Shown here piece after piece: positions 18,260 to 27,072 of a stretch of 64,000 bases of DNA; the first letter of the stretch is position 1; each line of letters opens with the position of its first letter. Below the pieces are notes generated by a model. That model was not told where the DNA came from, ran no database searches, and was given only the letters and a program-made list of their open reading frames with translations. This stretch comes from Campylobacterales bacterium. Lineage in GTDB: Bacteria; Campylobacterota; Campylobacteria; Campylobacterales; Sulfurimonadaceae. A program made the position numbers and the translations under genes. The DNA lies in the NCBI GenBank assembly GCA_026390115.1, contig JAPLGO010000012.1:310001-374000 (forward strand), given 5' to 3'.

Positions 18260-18909
18260 TAACGATTTCCGCATGTAAGTTTGGATATGAGAAAAAGAGT
18301 GTTTTAGATATAGAATCTTTTCATATAAAAGAGGGCGAACACATCTTTTTACATGGAAAAAGCGGAAGTGCAAAGAGTACATTTTTAAATCTTTTGTGCG
18401 CTGTTTTAGATCCGACATTCGGAGATATTGAAGTTTTAGGGACAAAACTAGCATCTCTTAGCTCTTCTCAAAAAGATAGATTTCGGGCAGATAATTACGG
18501 AATTATCTTTCAGCAGTTTAATCTTCTGCCCTATCTGAGTGTTGAAGAGAATATATCCTTGTCTTACAGATTTTCAAAATCTAAAAGTGCTGCGAAAGAG
18601 GAAATAGAGAATCTGCTTGATTCTTTACAACTCTTTGTCGATTTAAAAACACCTGCCATGAAGCTGAGTCTGGGACAACAACAGAGGGTTGCAGCAGCAC
18701 GGGCGTTAATAGGAAAACCAAAAATTATCTTAGCCGATGAGCCAACCTCGGCGCTTGATGGCGATACAAAAGAGAGTTTTATGAGAGTTCTTTTTAATCA
18801 AATCGAGGCTCAAAATGCAACTCTTATTTTTGTCAGTCATGATAAATCACTCGCATCCAATTTTAACACGGTTTACGACTTTGCAAAGCTTAACAGAGCT
18901 TTTGTATGA
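18256..18909 (+). CDS. ABC transporter ATP-binding protein (LolD/MacB type)
   Basis: A 217-residue ATPase subunit. Walker A reads 'GKSGSAKSTFLNLL' (~residues 34-47), the Q-loop is 'IIFQQFNLLPYLSVEEN', the signature is 'LSLGQQQRVAAARAL' (Leu in place of the first Gly of LSGGQ, a common variant in this subfamily), Walker B is 'IILADEPTSALD', and the H-loop is 'FVSHD'. The type pairs with FtsX-like (MacB/LolC) permeases, and one follows directly, overlapping by 4 bases. With the permease broken, the ATPase may have lost its partner. Confidence 0.9.
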   Translation: MITISACKFGYEKKSVLDIESFHIKEGEHIFLHGKSGSAKSTFLNLLCAVLDPTFGDIEVLGTKLASLSSSQKDRFRADNYGIIFQQFNLLPYLSVEENISLSYRFSKSKSAAKEEIENLLDSLQLFVDLKTPAMKLSLGQQQRVAAARALIGKPKIILADEPTSALDGDTKESFMRVLFNQIEAQNATLIFVSHDKSLASNFNTVYDFAKLNRAFV

Positions 18910-20112
18910 TTTTTAATCTAATCTATAAAAGTATTTTAAACCGCAAAACAGCTTTTTTTCTCTCTGTATTTTCAATAGCCATTAGTGTGGTTTTACTTTT
19001 GGGGATAGAGAGAGTTGCAAAGAGTTCTAAAGAGCATTTTTTAAATACCATACATGAAACAGATATTATAGTCGCTGCTTCGGAGGGTTCAATCGATATT
19101 CTGCTGAATCTTGTGTTTCATAATGGTGACTTACGGCTCCTATGAAGAGATAGCGAAGTTTGAGGAAGTTGCATGGGCGGTGCCTCTAAGTTTGGGAGAC
19201 AGTTTTAAAGGTTTTGGAGTTATGGCGACGAATGAAGATTTTTTTAAACATTATAAATACGGTTCAGGAGAGCTTTTAGAGTTTAAAGAGGGCGGTAATT
19301 TTAGCGGTTTTTATGATTTGATTGTTGGGTCTAATGTAGCTAAAAAAGTCGGTTTAAATCTTTCTGATAAAGTGCATCTTTCGCACGCAGAAGAGCATTA
19401 CAAACATACAAATAGAGAGTTCAGAGTGAGCGGAGTTTTAAAAGAGAGTAAAACCCCGAACGATGATTTGGTTTTTATGCAGTTAAAAACTGATGAAGCG
19501 ATACATTGGGAGTGGCAAAGCGGGCACTTTGTGGATATGAAGATAGAGAGTGAGAGATTGTCACATATGGGTATAAAACCAAAGCATTTAAGCGGAATGT
19601 TGCTTGGGTTGAAAAACCCTTCACAAATTCTGTATGTGGAAGAGAAAATCAACCGTTATAAAGGCGAAAATCTGGGAGCAGCAGTTCCGGCAAAAGTTTT
19701 GAGTAAACTTTTTAAACTGATGAAGAATTTTCAAGATATTTTATTTTTTATTTCAACAGCAGTATTTATAACCGCACTCTTTACAATGCTCTCCTCTATG
19801 TTTTCAACTCTAAATGAAAGAAGAAGAGAGATAGCAATTTTGAGAAGTTTGGGAGCGGGTGCAAAGATAATATTTCTACTTTTTGCAGCCGAATCGCTCT
19901 TGATAGTTTCAAGTGGAATAGTTCTTGGAAACACTTTATTGACGCTGTTGATAGTACTTATTCCATTCACGATATCGATAAGTGCCATGCCGGACATGCA
20001 CGAAATAATTATGCTTTTGTTTATGGTGGCAGTTTCGCTGATAGCAGCTTTTATCCCTGCAATAAGCTCCTATAAACAGAGTCTTCAAGATGGGCTTATA
20101 GTAAGAATATGA
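18906..20112 (+). pseudogene. FtsX/MacB-like ABC permease, split by a frameshift
   Basis: Two overlapping frames together make one permease. Frame 1 (18906-19145) encodes the N-terminus: one transmembrane segment, then the periplasmic start 'HETDIIVAASEGSIDILL' and 'NLVFHNG'. Frame 2 (19111-20112) resumes with 'YGSYEEIAKFEEVAWAVPLS' and continues through the periplasmic domain and three C-terminal transmembrane segments (FtsX domain, ~residues 205-330 of the second piece). In intact relatives 'VFHIGNATNN-S-SY' is continuous, so a few codons are missing and the frame is shifted near 19120-19130. Neither frame alone has both halves. The alternatives are a sequencing error, or a slipped product, for which I see no slippery run. 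Confidence 0.8.
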
Positions 20113-20636
20113 AAAAAATAGTTACACTTTTATTCAATGCACTTTTTTTCATCGCATGTTTAGATGAGCCAAAATATGAGATTGATAACTGGAGTGTTTT
20201 AATCGACCCGAGCTTTAATCAAGAAAAAGTTGTTGCATTTTATAAAGAGAAAATAGCAAAGGTAAAAGAAAACTCAAATGAAGAGAGTCACATTTATGCC
20301 CAGCTTCAAGAGGAGCTTAAAAAAGCCGGAAACAACAGAGCTGTGGATGGAAAAAGAGTTAAATTAGAAGGTTATTTGGTTCCCATTGAGACGGAGGGTG
20401 AGAGAGTAAGCAAGTTTTTATTTTTCCCAAATCAGGCAGCATGTATCCATGTTCCGGCTTCACCTGCAAATCAAACGATATTAGTTACTGCAAAAAAAGA
20501 TGAAGGTATTTTGATGGAAGATGCTTACGAAAAAATAACCCTATATGGCACAATATATTTAGAAACCGTAAAAGCAGCAACGGGAACAGCCTCTTTTATT
20601 GTAAAAGAGGGGATAACGCATTTAGCTTCTTTGTAA
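20109..20636 (+). CDS. DUF3299 lipoprotein
   Basis: A 175-residue lipoprotein with lipobox 'FFIAC' (Cys ~residue 17). The C-terminal half is a DUF3299 domain: 'VKLEGYLVPIE' (~85-95) and 'FFPNQAACIHVPASPANQ' (~117-134), the family's most conserved stretch. DUF3299 genes often sit with MacB-like ABC genes of unknown or metal-related cargo (for example zinc-regulated clusters in Vibrio, from memory). It overlaps the permease stop by 4 bases and ends the sulfatase/ABC/DUF3299 operon. Confidence 0.8.
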   Translation: MKKIVTLLFNALFFIACLDEPKYEIDNWSVLIDPSFNQEKVVAFYKEKIAKVKENSNEESHIYAQLQEELKKAGNNRAVDGKRVKLEGYLVPIETEGERVSKFLFFPNQAACIHVPASPANQTILVTAKKDEGILMEDAYEKITLYGTIYLETVKAATGTASFIVKEGITHLASL

Positions 20637-20643
20637 TTCAGTT

Positions 20644-21354
20644 TTAGTATTTAATTTTACTCAAATAAAGCCCATTACTTGGCGCAGGTTTTATCTTATA
20701 ATTTTTTATACATGTCAGCTGTTCTTCTATCTCTTGAGCATTTAATTTTAAAAGTGCTCCGACCATGAGACGGATTTGTGAGCGCAAGAAACCATTTGCT
20801 TCAAAATTTAAAACTATGTAATCCTTATGTCTGTAGGCAAAAGCCTTGTAGACAATTCGTACCGTACTCTTGACATCACTTCCTGTTTTCATAAAAAATT
20901 TAAAGTCATGTTCACCTTCAAAGAGTTTGATATTTTGCTGCACTCTAAGAAAATCTACATCTTCCATAAAAGTGATAAAATCATCTAAAAATGGATTGCT
21001 CTGTGCCTCTTTGATAATGTAGCGGTAAACCCTTTTTTTTGCTCCGTATCTTGCATGAAAATCATCACTTACGGCTTTTATTTTTTTGACCTGTATTGTA
21101 TTTGGAAGCATTTGATTTAAAACTCTTTGCAGTTTTTTCAAATCGCTCCAAAAAGTAGGCAAATCCACATGGCAGAGCTGTCCTGTGGCATGAACACCTT
21201 TGTCTGTTCTCCCGCTGGCAACAACTTTGGAATTTATGGAGAGCTGGAATAAAACATGTTCAAAGTTACCTAAAACAGTGTTTTTGGACTCCGTTTGCGT
21301 TTGAGAGCCCAAATAGGAAGTTCCGTTATAGAGAAGTGTTATTGCGCATCGCAT
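20644..21354 (-). CDS. truA: tRNA pseudouridine(38-40) synthase
   Basis: A 236-residue TruA, which isomerises uridines 38-40 in the anticodon stem of tRNA. The catalytic Asp lies in 'ASGRTDKGVHATGQ' (~residues 41-54); 'FLRSQIRLMVGALL' near the C-terminus is the other family signature. Length is slightly short but normal for the phylum. Its ATG directly abuts the stop of the upstream lptF/G-like gene. Confidence 0.95.
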   Translation of the reverse strand: MRCAITLLYNGTSYLGSQTQTESKNTVLGNFEHVLFQLSINSKVVASGRTDKGVHATGQLCHVDLPTFWSDLKKLQRVLNQMLPNTIQVKKIKAVSDDFHARYGAKKRVYRYIIKEAQSNPFLDDFITFMEDVDFLRVQQNIKLFEGEHDFKFFMKTGSDVKSTVRIVYKAFAYRHKDYIVLNFEANGFLRSQIRLMVGALLKLNAQEIEEQLTCIKNYKIKPAPSNGLYLSKIKY

Positions 21355-22374
21355 CTAAAATCTGGCTACTATTGTCTTTTGGTACATGGCGTAAGTTACA
21401 CCGAGCCAGATAAGGGCTACAACGGGAATTGTATAATAAAATATGAGTTCTTGAAGTCCTAAGGTAGCCACATAAAAAATCAAAATCCCTGAAAAGAGAT
21501 AGAGGTAAATGCGACCTTTTTGATGCCTTGCATGCACTATACTAATGCTTGCGACCAAAAAGAGACTCAAAATCGGAAAAAGTGCTAGCAAAGTATCTGT
21601 TATTAACATATGTCTTTTGCTCTCTTTTCTGTCATCCGATAACCAATACTCAATCGGAGTTCTATACTGCGTCAGGTTGCTGCTCATTGTATCGTTTATG
21701 TTCATACTCTTAAACTCTATTTGTGAAAATTTTTCTTTGGAGTAGCTGTAGCCCTCTCCGTTTGTCAGCTTAAGTCGAAGTATTCCGGAGTCGTTAGTAA
21801 TTTCACCTTTTTTGGCACTGATAAGAATCTCCTCTTTTTTGTTTTTATTGAATAAAAAAAGATTCTCATAACCTCCATCGGGGCTGTTTTTTCCGATATA
21901 AAGGAGCCAATCTCCAAAACTATGCCCAAATTCAGAAGCAGAGAGGTTGAATTTTGCCGCGCTCTTTTTGTATGAAACAAAGTTACTGGATAAAACCGTA
22001 GCATGCGGGAAAAGAACTAAAAAGTCAAATGCTAAGAGAGCTGAAAGAAGAAGGGCAGGCTTGAGGAGAGTTTTTAAAATAAATTTTGGATGAATACCAA
22101 GAGCAAAAAGTACAATAATTTCATTGTCTGTCGAGAGTCTGAAAAGTGTGAGTGCTGCTGCTATAAAAAAAGTTACAGGCATTGTGTAAAATAAAATTTC
22201 AGGTAAAACAAAGAGATAGAGTTGCGTCATTTCCCAAATTGTGAGCTGAATTACAGCCGTATAAGTCGCCAGTTTAATTAAAAAAATTACAGATGCTATC
22301 GAAAAGAGCGGAAAAAATATTGATAAAAAGAGTATGGATAAGGTGTTTATTATATATTTTTGAAGTCTGAACAT
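21355..22374 (-). CDS. lptF: LptF/LptG-family LPS export permease
   Basis: A 339-residue YjgP/YjgQ-family permease. It has the expected six transmembrane helices (three at ~10-120, three at ~255-335) flanking a periplasmic beta-jellyroll domain. 'YFVLPEIL'-like and 'RLSTDNEIIVLFALGI' sequences after TM2 are the coupling-helix motif for LptB. It moves lipopolysaccharide out of the inner membrane toward the Lpt bridge. F versus G cannot be decided from one copy; the symbol is tentative. It is followed by truA with no gap, as I recall from Campylobacter. Confidence 0.85.
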   Translation of the reverse strand: MFRLQKYIINTLSILFLSIFFPLFSIASVIFLIKLATYTAVIQLTIWEMTQLYLFVLPEILFYTMPVTFFIAAALTLFRLSTDNEIIVLFALGIHPKFILKTLLKPALLLSALLAFDFLVLFPHATVLSSNFVSYKKSAAKFNLSASEFGHSFGDWLLYIGKNSPDGGYENLFLFNKNKKEEILISAKKGEITNDSGILRLKLTNGEGYSYSKEKFSQIEFKSMNINDTMSSNLTQYRTPIEYWLSDDRKESKRHMLITDTLLALFPILSLFLVASISIVHARHQKGRIYLYLFSGILIFYVATLGLQELIFYYTIPVVALIWLGVTYAMYQKTIVARF

Positions 22375-22376
22375 GC

Positions 22377-23195
22377 TTAGTAATTAGCCTCAATATATGC
22401 TAAAATAGGGCTGTCAAGCAAATATACAATAAAAGTGGCTATTGCCAAAAATGGAACAAAGGGAACTCTCTGCTCTTCGGTCGAACGACCTCTGAGTGCG
22501 AGCATTACAGGAAGTGCTAAAAGAGCCGACAAGAAGATTGCCACAAGAGTGAGTTTAGCTCCGAGCAAGGCTCCCATGGCAGCAGCAACCATAATGTCAC
22601 CTTCTCCCATAGCTTCAATAAACGGGTAGGTGTGGTAATGTTTTGTCCATGGGGTTTGCGTTTTTTTTGCCTCTCTTTGAGCTGAGGCTGTCAAAATGTA
22701 GGAGAGGGTAAATCTAAGAAGTGTAAATCCACCTGCAAAAAGAAGTGCGTTTTGCAGGTTTAGAAGAATTCCGCCGATACTCCATGCACCTAAAACTGCG
22801 AAGAGAATAGCTAAAAGATTGAGGCTGTCAGGAACCATTTTGTATTTAAAATCTATCATGGAGAGAGCCAAAAGCATCAAAAAACTAAGAGCAATTGAGA
22901 ATATTGGAAAACTGATACCGAATTTATAGGCTAACACTAAAAATATAAGTCCTGATAAAAACTCTATAACAGGGTATTGCATAGAGATTTTAGAGTCGCA
23001 AAAGTAGCATTTTCCTTTTAAAATAATCCATGAAACTATAGGAATATTGTGCCAAGCTCTTAGTTTGTTTCCACATGCCGTGCAGTGGGATGATGGAAAA
23101 ATAACGCTTTCATCTTTTGGAATTCTAAAAATAAGAACATTTAAAAACGAGCCGAGAAGTGTTCCAAATATAAAAGCAAAAAGTAGCTGTTCCAT
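22377..23195 (-). CDS. Prepilin peptidase (A24 family, PilD/GspO type)
   Basis: A 272-residue polytopic membrane aspartyl protease and N-methylase that cleaves prepilin leaders. The cytoplasmic zinc loop has paired Cys 'CTACGNKL' and 'CYFCDSKI' (~residues 36-64); the catalytic Asps are in 'MIDFKYKMVPD' (~114) and 'GEGDIMVAAAMG' (~198). About seven hydrophobic helices follow. It should process the pseudopilins of the secretion operon at 47.7-57.9 kb, which itself lacks a peptidase gene. Its ATG shares one base with the uppS stop. Confidence 0.92.
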   Translation of the reverse strand: MEQLLFAFIFGTLLGSFLNVLIFRIPKDESVIFPSSHCTACGNKLRAWHNIPIVSWIILKGKCYFCDSKISMQYPVIEFLSGLIFLVLAYKFGISFPIFSIALSFLMLLALSMIDFKYKMVPDSLNLLAILFAVLGAWSIGGILLNLQNALLFAGGFTLLRFTLSYILTASAQREAKKTQTPWTKHYHTYPFIEAMGEGDIMVAAAMGALLGAKLTLVAIFLSALLALPVMLALRGRSTEEQRVPFVPFLAIATFIVYLLDSPILAYIEANY

Positions 23196-23872
23196 TATTT
23201 TAAGCCTCCAAAACGGCGTTCAATTTTTGTAAAGTCTTTTATGATTTCTTCTAACTCATGTGATGTGAAATCTGGCCATAAAGTATCACAAAAGAAGAGT
23301 TCCGCATAGGCTGCCTGCCATAGTAAAAAGTTTGAAAGTCTGTGGTCGCCGCCTGTGCGGATAAGCAAATCTACATCATGCGGACAATCAAGTGCATTGG
23401 AGAGCATCGCTTCTGTAATGTCATTTTCATATTCTTTTATCTTGTTTACAGCTCTTAAAATTTCATCTTGCGCGCCATAGTTGAGTGCTAATGACTGTAC
23501 AAGTCCATCACAATGGATAGTTTTTTCTTTTACATCTTTTATGGTGTTTTGGAGTGACGCAGAGAAGGCTCGAATATCACCGATAGGCTCAAAGCGAACA
23601 TTATTTTCTAGGTAAATGGGGAGCTCATTTTTGAGATAATTTTCTAAAAGTTTCATCAAAAATTCAACTTCTAATCTAGGTCTTTTCCAGTTTTCGGTAG
23701 AAAAAGCGTAGAGTGTTAACCTCTCAATATCTTTATGTTTTGAGCAATAGGTCGTTATTTCTTTGACAACTTTTGCTCCCGCTTCATGTCCTTTAACTCT
23801 TTTTTTGCCCTGAATCTCAGCCCAACGACCATTTCCATCCATTATAATAGCTATGTGTTTAGCCTGATTCAT
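23195..23872 (-). CDS. uppS: Undecaprenyl diphosphate synthase
   Basis: A 225-residue cis-prenyltransferase that extends farnesyl diphosphate with isopentenyl units to C55-PP, the lipid carrier for peptidoglycan and LPS sugars. 'IIMDGNGRWAE' (~residues 9-19) holds the catalytic Asp, 'STENWKRP' follows, and 'DLLIRTGGDHRLSNFLLWQ' is the C-terminal signature. Length is typical. It heads the uppS/prepilin peptidase/lptF/truA run. Confidence 0.96.
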   Translation of the reverse strand: MNQAKHIAIIMDGNGRWAEIQGKKRVKGHEAGAKVVKEITTYCSKHKDIERLTLYAFSTENWKRPRLEVEFLMKLLENYLKNELPIYLENNVRFEPIGDIRAFSASLQNTIKDVKEKTIHCDGLVQSLALNYGAQDEILRAVNKIKEYENDITEAMLSNALDCPHDVDLLIRTGGDHRLSNFLLWQAAYAELFFCDTLWPDFTSHELEEIIKDFTKIERRFGGLK

Positions 23873-23930
23873 CTATTTTGCCTAAAAATAATTTTTTTGT
23901 ATTATATCTTTTATAACTCTTTTAGTAAAA

Positions 23931-24677
23931 TCAGTTAGAGCAGGGAATGAGTTTATACCCTATACCATAGGTGCATTCAAGGCAGTTTTCTGGTAATTTT
24001 TTTCTAAATTTTGATACTAGTTTTCTTATGTTTTTTGCATCAATAGCTTCATCCACAGAAGTAAAGTAGTTGACTATTTCATCATTGGAGTATATTTTTC
24101 CTACATTTGAAGTAAGTAACTGCATAAAATAAATCTCATATTTAGTTAAGTATATATTTGTATCAACATTTACAAGGGATTGGTTTTCTCTATCATATAA
24201 AAAATGATTTTGCAACTCTATTTTTGTTGGTATTTTTGTGTTTAACGAAACAGAAGAACTTAATATTTTTTTTGAAACATTTTGAAGTACTTTTAACAAT
24301 TCTTGATAATCTATTGGTTTTTTTATAAATTGTTCAATGCCCATATTTATAAGATTTATAAGATACTCTGAGTCATCAAATGCTGAGAGTATAATAATCG
24401 GCTGGGATGGATTAATACTGTATATGAGTTTTGTAAACTCTACTCCATCCATAATAGGCATTTTAATATCTGAGATAACTATGTCATAATGTACGGAATT
24501 CTCTTCATGGTATGCTATATATTTTTCCATGGCATATTCACCGTTTTGGCTGTTATCTACTACTTTGAAAAATTTTTTTAAAATTTCTGCCGTATTCTCT
24601 CTGAGGTCATCATTGTCTTCTACAAATAAAACAGAAAGGTCTTTTGTGGCTGCCGTAACATCTTGAGAATTTATCAT
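23931..24677 (-). CDS. OmpR-type response regulator
   Basis: A 248-residue two-domain regulator: a receiver with the acidic pair 'FVEDNDDLRENTAEIL' and phospho-Asp in 'IVISDIKMPIMDG' (~residue 68), the switch Thr/Ser region 'IILSAFD' and Lys in 'FIKKPID'; then a winged-helix DNA-binding domain (~160-248). The N-terminus has a ~12-residue extension before the receiver. No histidine kinase is adjacent, so the partner is unknown. The C-terminal domain is rather divergent from OmpR/PhoB. Confidence 0.88.
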   Translation of the reverse strand: MINSQDVTAATKDLSVLFVEDNDDLRENTAEILKKFFKVVDNSQNGEYAMEKYIAYHEENSVHYDIVISDIKMPIMDGVEFTKLIYSINPSQPIIILSAFDDSEYLINLINMGIEQFIKKPIDYQELLKVLQNVSKKILSSSVSLNTKIPTKIELQNHFLYDRENQSLVNVDTNIYLTKYEIYFMQLLTSNVGKIYSNDEIVNYFTSVDEAIDAKNIRKLVSKFRKKLPENCLECTYGIGYKLIPCSN

Positions 24678-24872
24678 ATTTAATACTTTATAATTATTTT
24701 AGCGCTTGAGAAGTATATCAATAAATAATAATTTTTTTATTAAAAATAGATAGAATTCGGCACTTACTTAAATAAAAATCAAATTCAGAGTAAAGCTCAT
24801 TTGATTTTGCAGTTGCTAAAAGGTACCTTGAAAGTAAGAGATGTCTAAAAACTATATGAAAAAGAGAAAAAA

Positions 24873-25073
24873 ATGAATCTAATAATAAATGGACATGTAA
24901 GAGAATTTAGTGCTTCCAAAACACTGGAAGATGTGCTAAAAGAGTTATCGCTAGCTGGCAAAGTAATGGCTGCCGCAGTTAATATGGATATTGTAAAACA
25001 AGATAGCTGGAGTACATATTATTTAAAGGACGGTGATAAATTAGAGTTACTTGATTTTGTCGGTGGCGGTTGA
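24873..25073 (+). CDS. thiS: ThiS sulfur carrier protein
   Basis: A 66-residue ubiquitin-like protein ending in Gly-Gly-Gly ('LDFVGGG'), the tail that is adenylated and thiocarboxylated to donate sulfur for the thiazole ring of thiamine. Length and the 'NMDIVKQDSW' middle fit ThiS. It is monocistronic here, and its 3' end overlaps the convergent acpS by 27 bases. An 11-codon Lys-rich frame at 24841-24876 overlaps its ATG. No thiamine riboswitch motif is visible upstream. thiE lies 34 kb away in the same window. Confidence 0.9.
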   Translation: MNLIINGHVREFSASKTLEDVLKELSLAGKVMAAAVNMDIVKQDSWSTYYLKDGDKLELLDFVGGG

Positions 25074-25418
25074 AAACTCTATCACAACGACTGCTATAGC
25101 ATACTCGCCGTCATGTGTGATAGATAAACTACTGTCTTGAATCTTGAATTTTTTTATTAGCTTACTAGAAAGTCTTAGTTTTGGAGCACCTTTGGCTGTT
25201 TTGTAGATTGTGATATCGTGAAAATTGCACTCACTGCCTATACCAACACCTAATGCTTTAGAAAAAGCCTCTTTGGCTGCCCAAAAACCTGAGGCTGTTT
25301 TGTAGTTTTTAACGAGTAAAATTTCATTTTCGGAAAGAAACTTGAGAAGTATCTTATCACCAAATCGCTCAATTAAGCGATTCATGCGGGAAGTTTTTAT
25401 TAGGTCTATACCAATCAT
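25047..25418 (-). CDS. acpS: Holo-[acyl-carrier-protein] synthase
   Basis: A 123-residue AcpS that moves phosphopantetheine from CoA onto ACP. Metal/CoA residues are seen in 'MIGIDLIKTSR' (Asp5) and 'WAAKEAFSKALGVGI' (Glu ~52). Length is typical for the trimeric AcpS class. Its ATG shares one base with the fliL stop (25418). The fliL-acpS pair is also present in Campylobacter as I recall. Confidence 0.94.
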   Translation of the reverse strand: MIGIDLIKTSRMNRLIERFGDKILLKFLSENEILLVKNYKTASGFWAAKEAFSKALGVGIGSECNFHDITIYKTAKGAPKLRLSSKLIKKFKIQDSSLSITHDGEYAIAVVVIEFSTATDKIK

Positions 25419-26014
25419 TATTGGATAACAAACTCCGTAAAATAGATGCCTTTTATTTTGCCGTCTTTTATCTTTGCATTAAGCGTACCCATAATTTCGT
25501 CAGCAATTTTTTTTGTACCTTTTTTAGAAGATATCTCTTCAACTGTCTTAGATTTCAGAACTTTAATAATTATGTCTCTTAATACCGGAGCTGTTTTTTC
25601 TAGCTCATGTGCGAGTTCTTTGCCCTCAAGTTCTAGAGACATGGTGACTTTCAGGTAGCGACGTCCACCATCACTTTTAAGGTTGACCGTAAATGTTTCA
25701 AGGGGATATAAAACACCGATTTCATGTAAGTCTCTTGTATCATCTGCTTCATCCTCTGCGCTGACTACGCTTTTATGGATTTTTTCAACAGCTTTTTCTG
25801 CAGGTTTCTCTTGTGCTTGAGGTTCCGCTTCACCGTGTGCAGCCTTTTTTTCATCTCCTCCCATCAACAGGACAGCAACAACACCGCCAATCACAATAAT
25901 TAGTATTAATACAACTATAATTATAATCATCAACATATTACTGGATTTTTTTTCTTTTATCTCTTCATGATGTTCAGGTTTTTCTTTACTTTCAGTTTTT
26001 TCTTTAGTAGCCAT
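25418..26014 (-). CDS. fliL: Flagellar basal body-associated protein FliL
   Basis: A 198-residue single-pass inner-membrane protein: a charged cytoplasmic N-terminus (~25 residues rich in Glu and Lys), one transmembrane helix of Ile/Val/Leu (~25-50), a linker rich in Ala, Glu and Lys, and a periplasmic FliL domain (~100-198) ending 'IYFTEFVIQ', the characteristic FliL C-terminus. It rings the stator near MotB and supports torque. No flagellar sigma-28 or sigma-54 promoter is obvious upstream. Confidence 0.9.
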   Translation of the reverse strand: MATKEKTESKEKPEHHEEIKEKKSSNMLMIIIIVVLILIIVIGGVVAVLLMGGDEKKAAHGEAEPQAQEKPAEKAVEKIHKSVVSAEDEADDTRDLHEIGVLYPLETFTVNLKSDGGRRYLKVTMSLELEGKELAHELEKTAPVLRDIIIKVLKSKTVEEISSKKGTKKIADEIMGTLNAKIKDGKIKGIYFTEFVIQ

Positions 26015-26063
26015 TCCGTACCCTTACTTTATATTTTTATTAGTATATCAAAATTTGAAAATA

Positions 26064-26723
26064 TTACAGTGAACTACTGTTTTCAAGCAGATCACTGAGT
26101 GGTAAAAATTCATATGTTTCTGCATTATAGTAGTCTATATTTCCGGTTTCTATATCATAGTACCATCCATGAATACTCAAATCTTCATCTTCAAAGCGTT
26201 TTTTTACATTTGGATATGTCAATAAATTTTCTATCTGTTTTATAATAGATAATTTTTCCGTAAGCCTTAAAAGTTCTTCGCGTGGAGCATTTACACCCAG
26301 GCTTAGTATTGCTGAAGTTTTTGCACTTTCTCCCAGCTCAAGCCATTTTTTAGTATGAATCAGTGATGGGTCTTCAATTTTTTCATAGAGATGCAAACAT
26401 GCACCACAGTGAGAGTGTCCACATATTATAATTTCTTTAACATTCAAGACACTTACTGCATACTCTATACCGGAGGCAGTAGCATGAAAATCTTCGTCAG
26501 GTTTATAGGGAGGCACAAAATTTCCTACATTTCTGATTACAAAAAGGTCTCCAGGATTTGATTGTACCATTAAATCTGGAATAACTCTTGAATCAGAACA
26601 ACCAATAAAAAGAGCTTTTGGAGCCTGTCCTGTTTTTACTAATTTTAGAAGGGATTCTTTGTTTTTTTTAAAGTATGCTCTAAAGAGTTCATTGCCCTCG
26701 GCATATTGTTCTAAATTTATCAT
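26064..26723 (-). CDS. Beta-class carbonic anhydrase
   Basis: A 219-residue cytoplasmic zinc enzyme interconverting CO2 and bicarbonate. The zinc and dyad residues are all present: Cys and Asp-Arg in 'FIGCSDSRV' (~residues 40-48) and His/Cys in 'ICGHSHCGAC' (~98-107). Length suits the plant/E. coli Can type. In a chemolithoautotroph it would feed carboxylation reactions; that is inference. Its ATG lies 23 bases after the stop of the small gene upstream, so the two are probably one unit. Confidence 0.94.
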   Translation of the reverse strand: MINLEQYAEGNELFRAYFKKNKESLLKLVKTGQAPKALFIGCSDSRVIPDLMVQSNPGDLFVIRNVGNFVPPYKPDEDFHATASGIEYAVSVLNVKEIIICGHSHCGACLHLYEKIEDPSLIHTKKWLELGESAKTSAILSLGVNAPREELLRLTEKLSIIKQIENLLTYPNVKKRFEDEDLSIHGWYYDIETGNIDYYNAETYEFLPLSDLLENSSSL

Positions 26724-26746
26724 ATATATTCCAATTTTATGTAAAA

Positions 26747-27007
26747 TTAATCACACAGTTTGATACCTAAAGTTTTTAATATCTCTTCAAATATTTCACC
26801 GGCTTCTCTATCCATATCTTCGTGATATTCTATCACAAGTACATCTTTGACATCTGAAATATTGCATTTATATGTTTCAGGCTGTATTTCATACTTTGCA
26901 ATAATTTTATCTACATTTGAGCAAACAAACTCCTCTTCCTCTTTCCCCTCATATGCTATTGATAATTTTGCGTATCTCTCTTCACTTCTAAATTGAGCAT
27001 CAATCAT
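26747..27007 (-). CDS. Small acidic protein of unknown function
   Basis: An 86-residue soluble, acidic protein (many Glu and Asp) with three Cys ('FVCSNV', 'YKCNIS', 'KLCD' at the end). I do not recognise a family. It has a ribosome site AAAAGGCAC and a promoter-like TATAAT upstream, and precedes the carbonic anhydrase gene by 23 bases. It has the codon use of its neighbours, so it is probably a real gene. Confidence 0.6.
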   Translation of the reverse strand: MIDAQFRSEERYAKLSIAYEGKEEEEFVCSNVDKIIAKYEIQPETYKCNISDVKDVLVIEYHEDMDREAGEIFEEILKTLGIKLCD

Positions 27008-27037
27008 TTAGTGCCTTTTTTTTAAAATAATGGAATT

Positions 27038-27043
27038 ATTATA
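27038..27043 (-). promoter_or_regulatory. -10 promoter element for the small acidic protein/carbonic anhydrase unit
   Basis: On the minus strand this reads TATAAT, 31 bases before the ATG at 27007, just beyond the radA terminator hairpin. This spacing fits a short leader with the AAAAGG ribosome site. Confidence 0.45.
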
Positions 27044-27049
27044 TAATAA

Positions 27050-27069
27050 AAGTGCTTTGATTGGCACTT
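27050..27069 (-). terminator. Intrinsic terminator after radA
   Basis: On the minus strand AAGTGC-CAATCAAA-GCACTT is a perfect 6-bp stem followed by TTATTATA. It begins just past the radA stop at 27073, as expected for a weak intrinsic terminator. Confidence 0.5.
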
Positions 27070-27072
27070 AAA

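Noticed and set aside
19111-19145. Programmed frameshifting in the ABC permease
   Set aside because: No slippery heptamer or clear downstream pseudoknot at the overlap, and conserved codons appear to be missing, which points to a deletion instead.
24755-24775. Sigma-54 promoter before thiS (GGCAC)
   Set aside because: A GGCAC is present but no GC element follows at the -12 spacing.
24678-24872. Thiamine (TPP) riboswitch before thiS
   Set aside because: The conserved THI-box sequences such as CTGAGA and ACCTGAT are absent; only A-rich leader is seen.
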